A stretch of DNA of 64,000 nt, taken from NCBI RefSeq assembly GCF_030656255.1, contig NZ_JAUSOE010000026.1, positions 29,382-93,381 on the forward strand. Direction: 5' to 3'. The notes under the pieces are model-generated. The model was not told the DNA's origin. It saw only the letters and a list, made by a program, of their open reading frames with translations, and made no database searches. The stretch comes from Brevundimonas sp. GTDB lineage: Bacteria > Pseudomonadota > Alphaproteobacteria > Caulobacterales > Caulobacteraceae. How positions within the stretch are numbered: position 1 is the stretch's first letter; each line of letters begins with the position of its first letter. Positions 47,505 to 56,321 of the stretch are shown in pieces. The position numbers and the translations under genes are program-made.

Positions 47505-48743
47505 TTACGAGTGTTCGAGGATGATCGCGCGCTTCAGCGAACGACCGTTTGCGGTCGGGATGTTGGCCGAGGTAGCCAGCTTGTCCACGGGAGCGGCGAA
47601 GCCACCGATGTAGACCCATGCTTGGCTGATCCAGCCACCCAGAACGTCCAGCGGAGCGCGGACGATTTGGGCAACGCCGTTTTCGAACGTGATGTAGTGG
47701 GCACCACGATACTGGTCTTGGTTGGCGTAGGCGTTGTTCGTGTAAACGCCTTCAACCAGCGTGTCGGCGCCAACGAGGATGGAGCGGTAAACCGAGCCGT
47801 TCTTGATCGCCATGTTGGTCTTGACGAAGCGAACGCCAAGGGCGCGCTCGATTTCGCCGTCTTTCCATTCGTCCGAAGCATTCGAACCGTTGTGGAACGC
47901 TTGGAAGAGCGGGTCAGCATACAGACCGGGCATGGCTTCCGGGTGGACGAACATGACATACGGGCCGGGGACTGCGTTGGCTTCCATCTTGGCCTTGGCT
48001 GCGAGGATCGCAGAAGCCGACAGGAAGTCCGTGGCGACCAGAGCCGAGGCCGAAGCCTTGTTGCCCGGACGCAGGATCAGGCCAGCGGTTTCGCCGACGA
48101 CCGGACGACCGGCGGTGCCGTTGGCGACCGAGACGTTGGTTGCAAACTTGATCGTGCCTTCGCCGCTCGTTGCTTCCGGCGTGGTCGGAGCGACGGTCAG
48201 GACGGTGTAAACCGAGTCACCAACCTTGACGGCCTGACCGGCTTCGAAGCCAGCGATGTTCAGGACGGTGATGGTGTCGCCAGTGGAGCCGAGGGTCGTT
48301 TTGACTTCGGTGTTGGCTGCGCCGTATGCGGAGAACAGGGCGTTGCGGGCCAGTGCGTCAACCGACGAAGCCGATTGGATCGCCATGTTGCGGGCGTTCT
48401 TCAGGAACGTGGACGAAATGGCGACGGAATCCATCGTCAGTTCGGTCTTCGCCAGATCGCCGTAGCGGTTCAGGGTCAGGTTGTATTGCTCGACGTTGCC
48501 GTTCGAAGCGGTCAGGCCGCTGTTCAGGTCATCGGCGCCAGCGTTGGCAATCGGGTCCGTCTTGATCGGGCGCAGACCGTCGCGGGTCTTGATGATCGTT
48601 TCGCCGATGCCAGCCGAGAACGGGACACGTTCGGCGATGGAGCGGAAGCCGAGTTTCGGCTTCAGTGCTTCTTGGATGACGCGATCAAGAGTGCCGTCTT
48701 GGACCAGCACTTGAAGGCTGGCGGGCAGTTGATTGAGAGACAT
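47505..48743 (-). CDS. Major capsid protein
   Basis: 412 aa, follows scaffold-like acidic coiled coil; ...MFVHPEAMPGLYADPLFQAFHN...ALGVRFVKTNMA. Confidence 0.8.
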   Translation of the reverse strand: MSLNQLPASLQVLVQDGTLDRVIQEALKPKLGFRSIAERVPFSAGIGETIIKTRDGLRPIKTDPIANAGADDLNSGLTASNGNVEQYNLTLNRYGDLAKTELTMDSVAISSTFLKNARNMAIQSASSVDALARNALFSAYGAANTEVKTTLGSTGDTITVLNIAGFEAGQAVKVGDSVYTVLTVAPTTPEATSGEGTIKFATNVSVANGTAGRPVVGETAGLILRPGNKASASALVATDFLSASAILAAKAKMEANAVPGPYVMFVHPEAMPGLYADPLFQAFHNGSNASDEWKDGEIERALGVRFVKTNMAIKNGSVYRSILVGADTLVEGVYTNNAYANQDQYRGAHYITFENGVAQIVRAPLDVLGGWISQAWVYIGGFAAPVDKLATSANIPTANGRSLKRAIILEHS

Positions 48744-48812
48744 TTTTAGTTTCTTTCCGCCCTCTCTTCGGAGGGCTTGGGTCGTCTTTTAGATTGGCCC
48801 GAGGGCCTTCAG

Positions 48813-49355
48813 TCACAGACCGAGTTGTTGCTTGCGAGCGGCCCACGCAGCGTCGGACAAATCCTTGGCGTTGGGGGTGGTTGAGTCCGCTTTCGGCATC
48901 TTCGCGGTCGATGACGTGCTTGCTGATTTCGCTGCGCCTTCAGTGAAGAAGTGCGGCTTGGCTTCCTTGAAGCTGTCCAGAAGAGCCTTCAGGTTCTCGG
49001 GCTTGCCGTTGTCATCGAACTTCAGTTCGGACAGGTCGATAAGCTTGAGAGCGTCCGGGTCCACGATGCCTTCCTTGACAGCCAGAGCTTCAAGGCGGGC
49101 TTGCGCGACTTCGACGCGGGCCGAGGTCTTCAGGGTGGTGACTTCCTTTTCCAGTTCGTCCGCCTTGCGGGCCTGCTGTTCCAGATCACCAATCCGGGTC
49201 TTGTATTCCGCGTGCTTGGTGCGGAGCTTCACGTTGTCGGCGATTGCCTCTTCGCGAAATGCCTCAAGCTGTTCGTAAGTGTATTTCCCCGCCCCTGCGG
49301 TTTCCTTCACTTCGGTCTTTGCGGCTTCAGAGCCGGTTTCTGCTTCAGTAGTCAT
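48813..49355 (-). CDS. Scaffold-like protein
   Basis: Charged coiled coil between portal and capsid genes. Confidence 0.7.
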   Translation of the reverse strand: MTTEAETGSEAAKTEVKETAGAGKYTYEQLEAFREEAIADNVKLRTKHAEYKTRIGDLEQQARKADELEKEVTTLKTSARVEVAQARLEALAVKEGIVDPDALKLIDLSELKFDDNGKPENLKALLDSFKEAKPHFFTEGAAKSASTSSTAKMPKADSTTPNAKDLSDAAWAARKQQLGL

Positions 49356-49403
49356 TCGGGCCTTCCCATAATGTTGGCGACCCCTGTCGCCGTTTTATGG
49401 AAG

Positions 49404-49410
49404 TATTTAG
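49404..49410 (-). promoter_or_regulatory. Late-promoter-like CTAAATA upstream of scaffold gene
   Basis: CTAAATACTTCC, 48 nt before ATG. Confidence 0.5.
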
Positions 49411-50975
49411 TCTTTAATGCCCGATGACTTGACAGGAGCGATCTTGGCCGCGTGTTCAGCTTGTGCTTGGGCACGCAGATCAGCCGCAGCCTGTTCTTTT
49501 TCGACCTTGGCACGCTCTTCAGCGACGTTTTCGATGTCGTAGTGGCTGGCGACGATCTTGGTGGCCGTCTCTTTCGAGATGATCCCGGTTTCGATCAGCG
49601 ACTTCAGAGCCGTGGCGGTCTGGTCTTCATCTGAAGGCGTCAGCGGGTAGAAATCACCCCAACGAAGGGCCAGATCGGTCCAGCCGCCGGTCACGACCGC
49701 GATTTCTTCGTTCATGGTCACCGACACCGTGGTCATGACCTTCAGAGCCATCCGCAGCAGACGCAGAAGGGCGCCTTCGCCGTAGGTCACGCGAAGCTTC
49801 TCGGTGTGCATCAACAGCGACGAATTGAGCATTTCGAGCGACTTGGCGCCCTGATGGCCCTGCGTGACCTCTTCAGGATTCACCCGGTCGCCATGAAGCG
49901 TCTCGATCAGGTTCGACTTCTGGCGTTTGATGTAGGCCGACGCCGCTTCGATGCCGCCACCAGCGATTTCGAGGTATTTGGCATCGCCTTCAGCATCCAT
50001 CGTCAGGACTGTCGAAGGCGTCTTGGCCATGCCCTGCCCTGTCGGCGTCTGGCCAGCAGATTCAGTCGTCTCGCCCGTGACCGGCGCCGCCATCATGGGC
50101 ACAGCCGAAGGGACCAGCATCAGAAGGGTCGGGTCCATCGTGTATTTCAGGGCGCGGCCGATCTGGCTGTCCAACATGTCGAGTTGGATCGCCTCTTCAA
50201 TCCCGGCGTCGAAGGTGCATGGGCCGTCAATCTCTGTGTTCAGGCCGCCGATCCACACCCACGGGCAAAACCCGAGTTCGTGGGTCACGGACTTGTCGTG
50301 GTCGATCACCGGCACATGCGGCCGATCCGAACGGGCTTGGTCCTCGACCTTCCACGGCACGAACCACCATTCGCCGAGTTCATCCCAAACCCGCTGGACA
50401 AACCAAAGGGCCTGAAGGCTGTCGTCAGGGACCGAATAACCCAACTCGCGCACGCGCTCGCCACGGACCTTGTAGAGTTCTGTGACCTTGATCAGCGTGT
50501 CAGGGGCGTATTCGTCGTATTCCGGCGTCAGGTAGGCCGTCGTGTGAACGTCCACGAACATGCGCGCGGGACCACCCGGACGCTGAAGAACCTTCAGGTG
50601 GATGCCGACAGAGCCAACCGAGCCAAGACGGGCCGCCTCGCGCATGCGCTCGACCAGACCCACGTCCTTGATGAAGTCCTTGGTCGCCTTGCGAACGACA
50701 GCGTTGGCCGTGTCCACCTCGGGGAAGTGACCATCACCAAAGAGCATCGACACATGGTCATCAATGACCGTGCGAAGCTGGTTCGTGCCCGTGTGCGTGT
50801 TCGGCGCACGATCATGCAGCGGAATGTATTCGTTCCCGGCATATTCCTGATGGAACGGATAGGGCTGATATGAATAGAACGTCCCGTTCAACAGGCTCAA
50901 ACGGACGTTTACGCCGTGTGCGCGAGGGAAATCCTTATCGTGGGGGTGCCTTGCGGCAATAATCTGAAACGACAT
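49407..50975 (-). CDS. Phage portal protein
   Basis: 522 aa; DDHVSMLFGDGHFPEVD...IEEAIQLDMLDSQIGRALKYTMDPTLL...; upstream of scaffold/capsid. Confidence 0.8.
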   Translation of the reverse strand: MSFQIIAARHPHDKDFPRAHGVNVRLSLLNGTFYSYQPYPFHQEYAGNEYIPLHDRAPNTHTGTNQLRTVIDDHVSMLFGDGHFPEVDTANAVVRKATKDFIKDVGLVERMREAARLGSVGSVGIHLKVLQRPGGPARMFVDVHTTAYLTPEYDEYAPDTLIKVTELYKVRGERVRELGYSVPDDSLQALWFVQRVWDELGEWWFVPWKVEDQARSDRPHVPVIDHDKSVTHELGFCPWVWIGGLNTEIDGPCTFDAGIEEAIQLDMLDSQIGRALKYTMDPTLLMLVPSAVPMMAAPVTGETTESAGQTPTGQGMAKTPSTVLTMDAEGDAKYLEIAGGGIEAASAYIKRQKSNLIETLHGDRVNPEEVTQGHQGAKSLEMLNSSLLMHTEKLRVTYGEGALLRLLRMALKVMTTVSVTMNEEIAVVTGGWTDLALRWGDFYPLTPSDEDQTATALKSLIETGIISKETATKIVASHYDIENVAEERAKVEKEQAAADLRAQAQAEHAAKIAPVKSSGIKD

Positions 50976-51060
50976 GCGTATCCTCTACAGAGCCTGTAGA
51001 AGTTCCCGCTCTGTAGACATGCCAACACTGGCCCGACTTGGCGTAAGAAACCTCATCGGA

Positions 51061-51067
51061 TATTTAT
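51061..51067 (-). promoter_or_regulatory. Late-promoter-like ATAAATA upstream of portal
   Basis: ATAAATATCCG, about 85 nt before ATG. Confidence 0.5.
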
Positions 51068-51080
51068 GGTCAGCAGTCAG

Positions 51081-51416
51081 TTACCTGTCGTCATCGGCAG
51101 AATTCTTCGCTTCGTTGCGACGATCTGCTTCGTCTTGGTCATCAGGACCAACATCGACTACGTTTTCCGACCAGAATGTCTTGAAAAGGGCCGCAGCCTC
51201 GGTGTCCTCGATCTCGACGGCCATGATGATGTCCGCCAGATCAGTCAGTTCGCCCCCGAGGCGACCAAAGGCGACGGTTTCGCCATTCCACCGACCAAAC
51301 GCCCTGTCACCTCCGCACCGGATCGGCCGGTAGATGGTCGCCTTGCCTATGAGGAAGTTGAAGAACTCTGCGGCCCGATGGAAGTCGAGAGCACAGACGA
51401 AAACGTGAGGGGTCAT
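51081..51416 (-). CDS. Hypothetical phage protein
   Basis: MTPHVFVCALDFHRAAEFFN...; preceded by CTAAATATCGGC. Confidence 0.5.
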   Translation of the reverse strand: MTPHVFVCALDFHRAAEFFNFLIGKATIYRPIRCGGDRAFGRWNGETVAFGRLGGELTDLADIIMAVEIEDTEAAALFKTFWSENVVDVGPDDQDEADRRNEAKNSADDDR

Positions 51417-51421
51417 GCCGA

Positions 51422-51428
51422 TATTTAG
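51422..51428 (-). promoter_or_regulatory. Late-promoter-like CTAAATA (5 nt before ATG)
   Basis: CTAAATATCGGC-ATG. Confidence 0.6.
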
Positions 51429-51434
51429 AGGCGC

Positions 51435-51565
51435 GACCAGATTAGGGCCACATAAGAGAAAAATACGACGGATATGGGAATGCGCCGTATTTCCGTATTG
51501 TGAGGCTTATTCCTTGCTAATACGAGAATACGGCGTATAACCGCGTTGTCATAAACACGGAAGAA
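51435..51565. promoter_or_regulatory. Divergent control region with repeated AATACGG/CCGTATT sites
   Basis: AAATACGACGG, CGCCGTATTT, CCGTATTG, AATACGAGAATACGGCGTATAA between 51081(-) and 51570(+). Confidence 0.55.
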
Positions 51566-51569
51566 CGCC

Positions 51570-52127
51570 ATGCCCCACCCCTTCGACCTCTCTGATTCCA
51601 ACTTCAGCCGCCTCCAAAGCCGGGCCGTTCCGCTGGTGGACGACCTCAACTCTGTCATCGCCAAGCTTCTCGATCTTGTTGAGGGCGACGAACCTGCGAC
51701 AGAAGCTGACATTCGCGCCTCGCCCTCGAAGATCGTGAAGAAGTTCGACCCGGCCACCCCGCCCGACCTGACCCACACGAAGGTCATCAGCGTCACGTTC
51801 GATGGCAAGCAACTCGACAAGCCGACGTGGAATGGTCTGAAGGACGCAGCCATTCGCTACATCGTCAAAACCGAGAAAGACAAAGACAAGCTGAAATCGC
51901 TGATCCTTTGCCCCTTCGTGTTCGGCAAAAAAGAAGACGAAGGCTACCGTTACATGGCCGACCTTGGCATTTCAGTGCAGAGTCAGGACTCTATGGGCGC
52001 CTTCAAGGTCGCCTATCACATCGCCAGCAACCACGGCTGCGGCATGAAAATCCAGTTCATGTGGCGCCAGAAAGAAGCCGCCCTGCATCCCGGCATGACC
52101 GGCATCATGGAAATCGGTGCATGGTAA
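51570..52127 (+). CDS. Hypothetical accessory protein
   Basis: 185-aa ORF, charged, no family confidently recognised. Confidence 0.6.
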   Translation: MPHPFDLSDSNFSRLQSRAVPLVDDLNSVIAKLLDLVEGDEPATEADIRASPSKIVKKFDPATPPDLTHTKVISVTFDGKQLDKPTWNGLKDAAIRYIVKTEKDKDKLKSLILCPFVFGKKEDEGYRYMADLGISVQSQDSMGAFKVAYHIASNHGCGMKIQFMWRQKEAALHPGMTGIMEIGAW

Positions 52128-52195
52128 ACATGACGGCGTTCACCGACATTTGCCCACAGGCTGCGAGTCAATCTCACTTGCCAGCCACTTCAAAT

Positions 52196-52210
52196 GTTCC
52201 CCATACGTTC
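52196..52210 (+). promoter_or_regulatory. Alphaproteobacterial LexA (SOS) box
   Basis: GTTC-CCCATAC-GTTC matches GTTCN7GTTC, immediately upstream of umuD'-like start. Confidence 0.85.
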
Positions 52211-52214
52211 TCGT

Positions 52215-52589
52215 ATGGGCGAGAAGGCTTACAGGGGGGATGAAACGACGGGCTTCCAAAGCCCGGCGCAGGATCACGTCGAAGGCGTGCCCAACCTGTT
52301 TGACTATCTCGACCTGACCCGGCCCCAACGCTACGCCGTCCGCGTCCGGGGCAACGGGCTGCGATCAAGGGGCATCTACGAAGGCGACATCCTTGTGGTT
52401 TCGACCGACATCGAGCCGTCGTCAGGCAAGATTTGCGTGGCCTTCGTCCACGGCGATGTCGTGCTGGCCACACTGTCCCAGAACGAAGGTCGCTGGTGGA
52501 TCGAACCGTCTGATCAGGCGCCCTTACCCCTGTCCGAAGATGTGGAAATCTGGGCCGTCATTTCAGCCCTGATCAGAACGGACATCTGA
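52215..52589 (+). CDS. umuD: UmuD'-like protein (S24 fold, catalytic dyad absent)
   Basis: [12 protein letters not shown]...[49 protein letters not shown]; overlaps umuC. Confidence 0.85.
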   Translation: MGEKAYRGDETTGFQSPAQDHVEGVPNLFDYLDLTRPQRYAVRVRGNGLRSRGIYEGDILVVSTDIEPSSGKICVAFVHGDVVLATLSQNEGRWWIEPSDQAPLPLSEDVEIWAVISALIRTDI

Positions 52590-53842
52590 TGTTCGCTTTG
52601 ATCGACGGCAACAGCTTCTATGTGTCCTGTGAAAGGGCCTTCAACCCGCGCTTGATCGGCAAACCGGTTGTCGTCTTGTCGAACAACGATGGCTGCTGCG
52701 TCGCCAGATCAGATGAAGCCAAGGCTCTCGGTATCAAGATGGGCGAGGTTTGGCATCTGGCGAAGAGAAAGCCGGAACTGAAAAACGTCATCGCGGCCAG
52801 CAGCAACTATGCCCTCTATGGCGATATGAGCCGCCGGGTCTTCGAAGTCCTGACCGACGAATTCCAGCACGTCGAACCCTATTCGATAGACGAAATGTTC
52901 CTCCACCTTCCCAACGATGATCCGGGCATCGTGGATCACTGCCGTCGTGTCCGCGACCGGGTGAGAACCGAGGCCAAAATCCCCACCTGCGTCGGGATCG
53001 GCCCCACCAAGACCCTCGCCAAGCTGGCCAACAAGCGGGCCAAGACCGAGAAATCCATGCGTGGCGTCTGCGATATGAGCGATGCCAAGATCAGAGCCGA
53101 AGCCTTCGAAGCCATGGACATCAGCGACATTTGGGGAATCGGTCGGGCCTCGGTCACCAAGCTGAACAACATGGGCATCTTCACGGTCCAGCAGTTTACC
53201 GCCCTGCCCTCTGGCGCCGTCAGGAAACTGATGACCGTCACCGGCCAGCGCACCCACGCCGAACTCCTCGGCCTGTCCTGCATGCCCATGTCGGAGGCGA
53301 CGCCCGACAAGAAGACCGTCAGCGTCACGCGCATGTTCGGTAGACCGGTCGAGACGTGGACGGACATGCGAGAAGCCCTTGCCGCCCACGCCCTGCGAGC
53401 GGCCGAGAAATGCCGGAAGCATGGTCTGGTGGCCTCGGGGATGCAGGTATTCATGCACACCCACGCCCATGACGGATCGCCTTCGTATAACGGCCAACGG
53501 ACCTTCCCCATTGAGCCAACGGCGGACAGCTTCGCGATCATCAGCCAAGCGACAGCAGCAGGTCGGTCAGTCTGGAAACAGGGGCCACGCTACGCCAAGG
53601 CTGGCGTGATTCTGCTGGACTTGAAGGCTGAAGCCGATGTTCCCCGCGACCTTCTCCCGACCGTGGACCCGGTGCGATCACATAAGCTGATGACGGCTCT
53701 GGACGGGCTGAACTCGAAATACGGTCGAGGGACAGTGAAGCCCGGCGGGATCAGCAAGACGACAAGCTGGTCAACGCGGGCGGCCAATCTGTCGCCACGG
53801 TATACGACGCGGATCAGCGAACTGATGGAAGTGCGAGCCTGA
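52589..53842 (+). CDS. umuC: DNA polymerase V catalytic subunit UmuC (Y-family)
   Basis: [19 protein letters not shown]...[18 protein letters not shown]...[13 protein letters not shown]...LSPRYTTR. Confidence 0.95.
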   Translation: MFALIDGNSFYVSCERAFNPRLIGKPVVVLSNNDGCCVARSDEAKALGIKMGEVWHLAKRKPELKNVIAASSNYALYGDMSRRVFEVLTDEFQHVEPYSIDEMFLHLPNDDPGIVDHCRRVRDRVRTEAKIPTCVGIGPTKTLAKLANKRAKTEKSMRGVCDMSDAKIRAEAFEAMDISDIWGIGRASVTKLNNMGIFTVQQFTALPSGAVRKLMTVTGQRTHAELLGLSCMPMSEATPDKKTVSVTRMFGRPVETWTDMREALAAHALRAAEKCRKHGLVASGMQVFMHTHAHDGSPSYNGQRTFPIEPTADSFAIISQATAAGRSVWKQGPRYAKAGVILLDLKAEADVPRDLLPTVDPVRSHKLMTALDGLNSKYGRGTVKPGGISKTTSWSTRAANLSPRYTTRISELMEVRA

Positions 53843-53934
53843 TATTTGGGACCGGCACTATTTTCCGGTCTGGTCGATCACCGAACGATAGACTACCAGA
53901 ACGACGCAACCGCTAGATGCGGAGGGGGATTTCG

Positions 53935-54465
53935 ATGGAAGTGATTGGTGGGCTGCTTGGCCTCGCCTCGATGGCATTATTCTTTCTCGCCATCGTTTGC
54001 CTGATTTCAGGATGCTTCGGGATTGTAAGGCTGCGCCGTTACCTATTGACGGGTGCCCTAGCTTTCATGGCCCTCCCGGCACTCGCCGAGACGCCACGGC
54101 AGTTTGATCTTCATTGCGAAGCGTTGAGACACTGGCGAGACGGCACAGATACGGTCGATCCGATCAGTCTCCATTTTAGGGCCGACCTCGACGCTAACCA
54201 GTGGTGCGAAGACCAGTGCAACGTGACCTTCCAGATTAACGAGGTGTCAGCCATGTTCATCAGATTCAGAGACACCGATGATCTGATTTACAAAGATGAC
54301 AACTCGGGTGCGACTCCTACGAAAGAGGAAGTTGTTGTGTCACGGACAACGGGCACCTACGCCGACTCGAAATGGCAGCCTTTCGAGCGCAGCTATTGGA
54401 CCGGTGGAAAATGCACGGTCGAACCCTTCAGCGGATTTCCAGAAGCCCCATCGCGCCTATTTTGA
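53935..54465 (+). CDS. Hypothetical membrane/exported protein
   Basis: MEVIGGLLGLASMALFFLAIVCLISGCFGIVRLRRYLLTGALAF. Confidence 0.5.
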   Translation: MEVIGGLLGLASMALFFLAIVCLISGCFGIVRLRRYLLTGALAFMALPALAETPRQFDLHCEALRHWRDGTDTVDPISLHFRADLDANQWCEDQCNVTFQINEVSAMFIRFRDTDDLIYKDDNSGATPTKEEVVVSRTTGTYADSKWQPFERSYWTGGKCTVEPFSGFPEAPSRLF

Positions 54466-54548
54466 GCGCAACAGATAATCAGACAAAAGCTCATAGACCG
54501 ATACCCGTTTGCCAAGCCCATTAATCAAGCAGGGCCTGACAAAACGGA

Positions 54549-55010
54549 TCAGTTCAGACCGTCGAACGCCCCGGTCGTCCGGTTGCACCGCTCTGCGGCG
54601 ACACCACGGGCATCGCGACCGTCGCTCAACTTCGGCCACGACTCGATTTCTTGGAAGTAAGCCATACCACGCGATACGCACTGCGCGTAGGTCGTCGCGC
54701 TGGCTGGGCCAGTCGCGCCGGTGATTGCCCGATATTCGGCGTCGGCTTGGTCATAGTTGCGTTGGGCGATGGCCACGGCTTCGTTCGCAGCCTTTAGATC
54801 GGCCTTGATTTTATCGGACGACCGGCTTCCGTGAGTGAGAAGGCTGACCCCGAAGAAAATCAGGCCCAGCATGATGCCCGACGTGATCGTCTGGCCGCGA
54901 TCCTTCTGCCCTTTGCCAGCGGGCGTGATAAATAGGACTGCGGCCAGCCAGCATATGCCAGCCAGAATCCACAAAACCCATGTGAAGAATGTTGGGTAGC
55001 TGTCTTCCAT
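54549..55010 (-). CDS. Hypothetical membrane protein
   Basis: MEDSYPTFFTWVLWILAGICWLAAVLFITPAGK...coiled coil. Confidence 0.5.
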   Translation of the reverse strand: MEDSYPTFFTWVLWILAGICWLAAVLFITPAGKGQKDRGQTITSGIMLGLIFFGVSLLTHGSRSSDKIKADLKAANEAVAIAQRNYDQADAEYRAITGATGPASATTYAQCVSRGMAYFQEIESWPKLSDGRDARGVAAERCNRTTGAFDGLN

Positions 55011-55063
55011 GTCGTCCCCCGACTTCAAGTTGTGGCTGACCATAGCGCGGATTGGCGAAGAGG

Positions 55064-55372
55064 CTACCGGCGTTTCCATTTCGGTATCGGCTCGCACGAC
55101 ACGCCATCGCCGTCCCGGTCGTGGGCCTTCCAATAGCCGGGACGCCACGGATAGCTCGGTGCAAGACCCACAGCCCGAGCAGCCGCACAGTTTGGCATGG
55201 CAGCGAAGTGTCGGACCTGATCCCAAGCAGCGAAGCTTGACGAGTAGGACGAAACGGTGCGCGGGTCGGGCAGTGTGAGGATCGCGCCAAACAGCCCAAC
55301 GCACATCACGCCGACAAGCAGCGTCTCGATTGAAATCGGTCGCGGACCCTTGGAATTCTGCACCGGTATCAT
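55064..55372 (-). CDS. Excalibur calcium-binding-domain protein with N-terminal TM
   Basis: NCAAARAVGLAPSYPWRPGYWKAHDRDGDGVSCEP matches the Excalibur DxDxDGxxCE pattern. Confidence 0.8.
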   Translation of the reverse strand: MIPVQNSKGPRPISIETLLVGVMCVGLFGAILTLPDPRTVSSYSSSFAAWDQVRHFAAMPNCAAARAVGLAPSYPWRPGYWKAHDRDGDGVSCEPIPKWKRR

Positions 55373-55449
55373 GGACCAAAAGCTATCTTGGTCTTGACGA
55401 CTATGGAGTTAAAGCCGCTCGGGTTGGGCACTTGGACATCTGACAAAGA

Positions 55450-55477
55450 AAAAGCCCCCGGATTGCTCCGAGGGCTT
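55450..55477 (-). terminator. Rho-independent terminator
   Basis: Minus strand AAGCCCTCGGAGCAATCCGGGGGCTTTTTCTTTG. Confidence 0.8.
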
Positions 55478-55500
55478 CGTCTTGGTGGCTTGGTCGTCGG

Positions 55501-55869
55501 TTAGCTGTCGATGCCTTCGAGGAACTTGCGTTCGCGGTTCAGGCCGCCTTCCTTTTTCTCCCACAGACCCTTGCGGTTGCGAGCCGCCGTCTGCGTGATC
55601 CCGAGGGCCTTCGAGGCGCGGTTGTAACCGGCACCGTCATCGAACAGGCGATACAGCAGTTCGACACCACGCGGCGTCAGATTGGCACCGTCCTTGTTGG
55701 CGGGGTCTTGGCACTGTTCCAGCGTCGGAACCTTGTCATTCTTGGGGAGGGCCGCCGCGTCATCGACCAATTGAGCCTTAAGGGCGTCGATGGTCTTGTT
55801 GACGTGATCCAGAAGCTCCGTGCGGTGGCTTTCAAGGATCAGGGCGATGGCGGTGTCGGTCTTGGGCAT
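55501..55869 (-). CDS. Helix-turn-helix-like small protein
   Basis: LTPRGVELLYRLFDDGAGYNRASKALGITQTAARNRKGLW. Confidence 0.55.
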   Translation of the reverse strand: MPKTDTAIALILESHRTELLDHVNKTIDALKAQLVDDAAALPKNDKVPTLEQCQDPANKDGANLTPRGVELLYRLFDDGAGYNRASKALGITQTAARNRKGLWEKKEGGLNRERKFLEGIDS

Positions 55870-56066
55870 GGGAAAACTCTTTCGTTATCCGGTTAAAATG
55901 ACCCCCAACGGTGTTGGAGGCGGCCCCGCGCTGAAGTGCGTTGCCGTCCGGCTTACAACATAGTGTAGCCCCCTGCGTCAATGCCTTACCGTGCGCTAAT
56001 GCGTGCACATGAGTTGGAGCTTCCCATTTAACTATCTAGCTTGGCCTTTAGGCGTTATGAACGGCC

Positions 56067-56321
56067 ATGGGCATCAGACTTCTGCAATGGCTTGAAGACA
56101 AGACATGCCACCGCGTCGAACAGACAGCGGAGGGCTTCGAGCTATGGCTACTTCCGGGAAAACAAGAAGAATTTGACGAGCTTGTGCGGACGATCCGCGA
56201 CGACATGACCGGAGAGTTCAGCGCGTTTCCGAGGGGGAATGACGTTGGTGGCTTTGAGTGCGTCCACATCATCGTCCACGATCCGGCGAAGTTCGCTCTC
56301 GCCCTTAAAAGCCTTCGCTGA
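56067..56321 (+). CDS. Hypothetical protein
   Basis: 84-aa ORF MGIRLLQWLEDKTCHRVEQTAEG... Confidence 0.5.
   Translation: MGIRLLQWLEDKTCHRVEQTAEGFELWLLPGKQEEFDELVRTIRDDMTGEFSAFPRGNDVGGFECVHIIVHDPAKFALALKSLR

Noticed and set aside
49407-51570. Expected location of terminase genes next to portal
   Set aside because: No terminase-like ORF is present here; it may lie beyond the right edge, so no claim is made.
54924-54932. Plus-strand GATAAATA near 54.9 kb
   Set aside because: Inside a minus-strand membrane-protein ORF with no plus-strand gene start nearby; likely chance.
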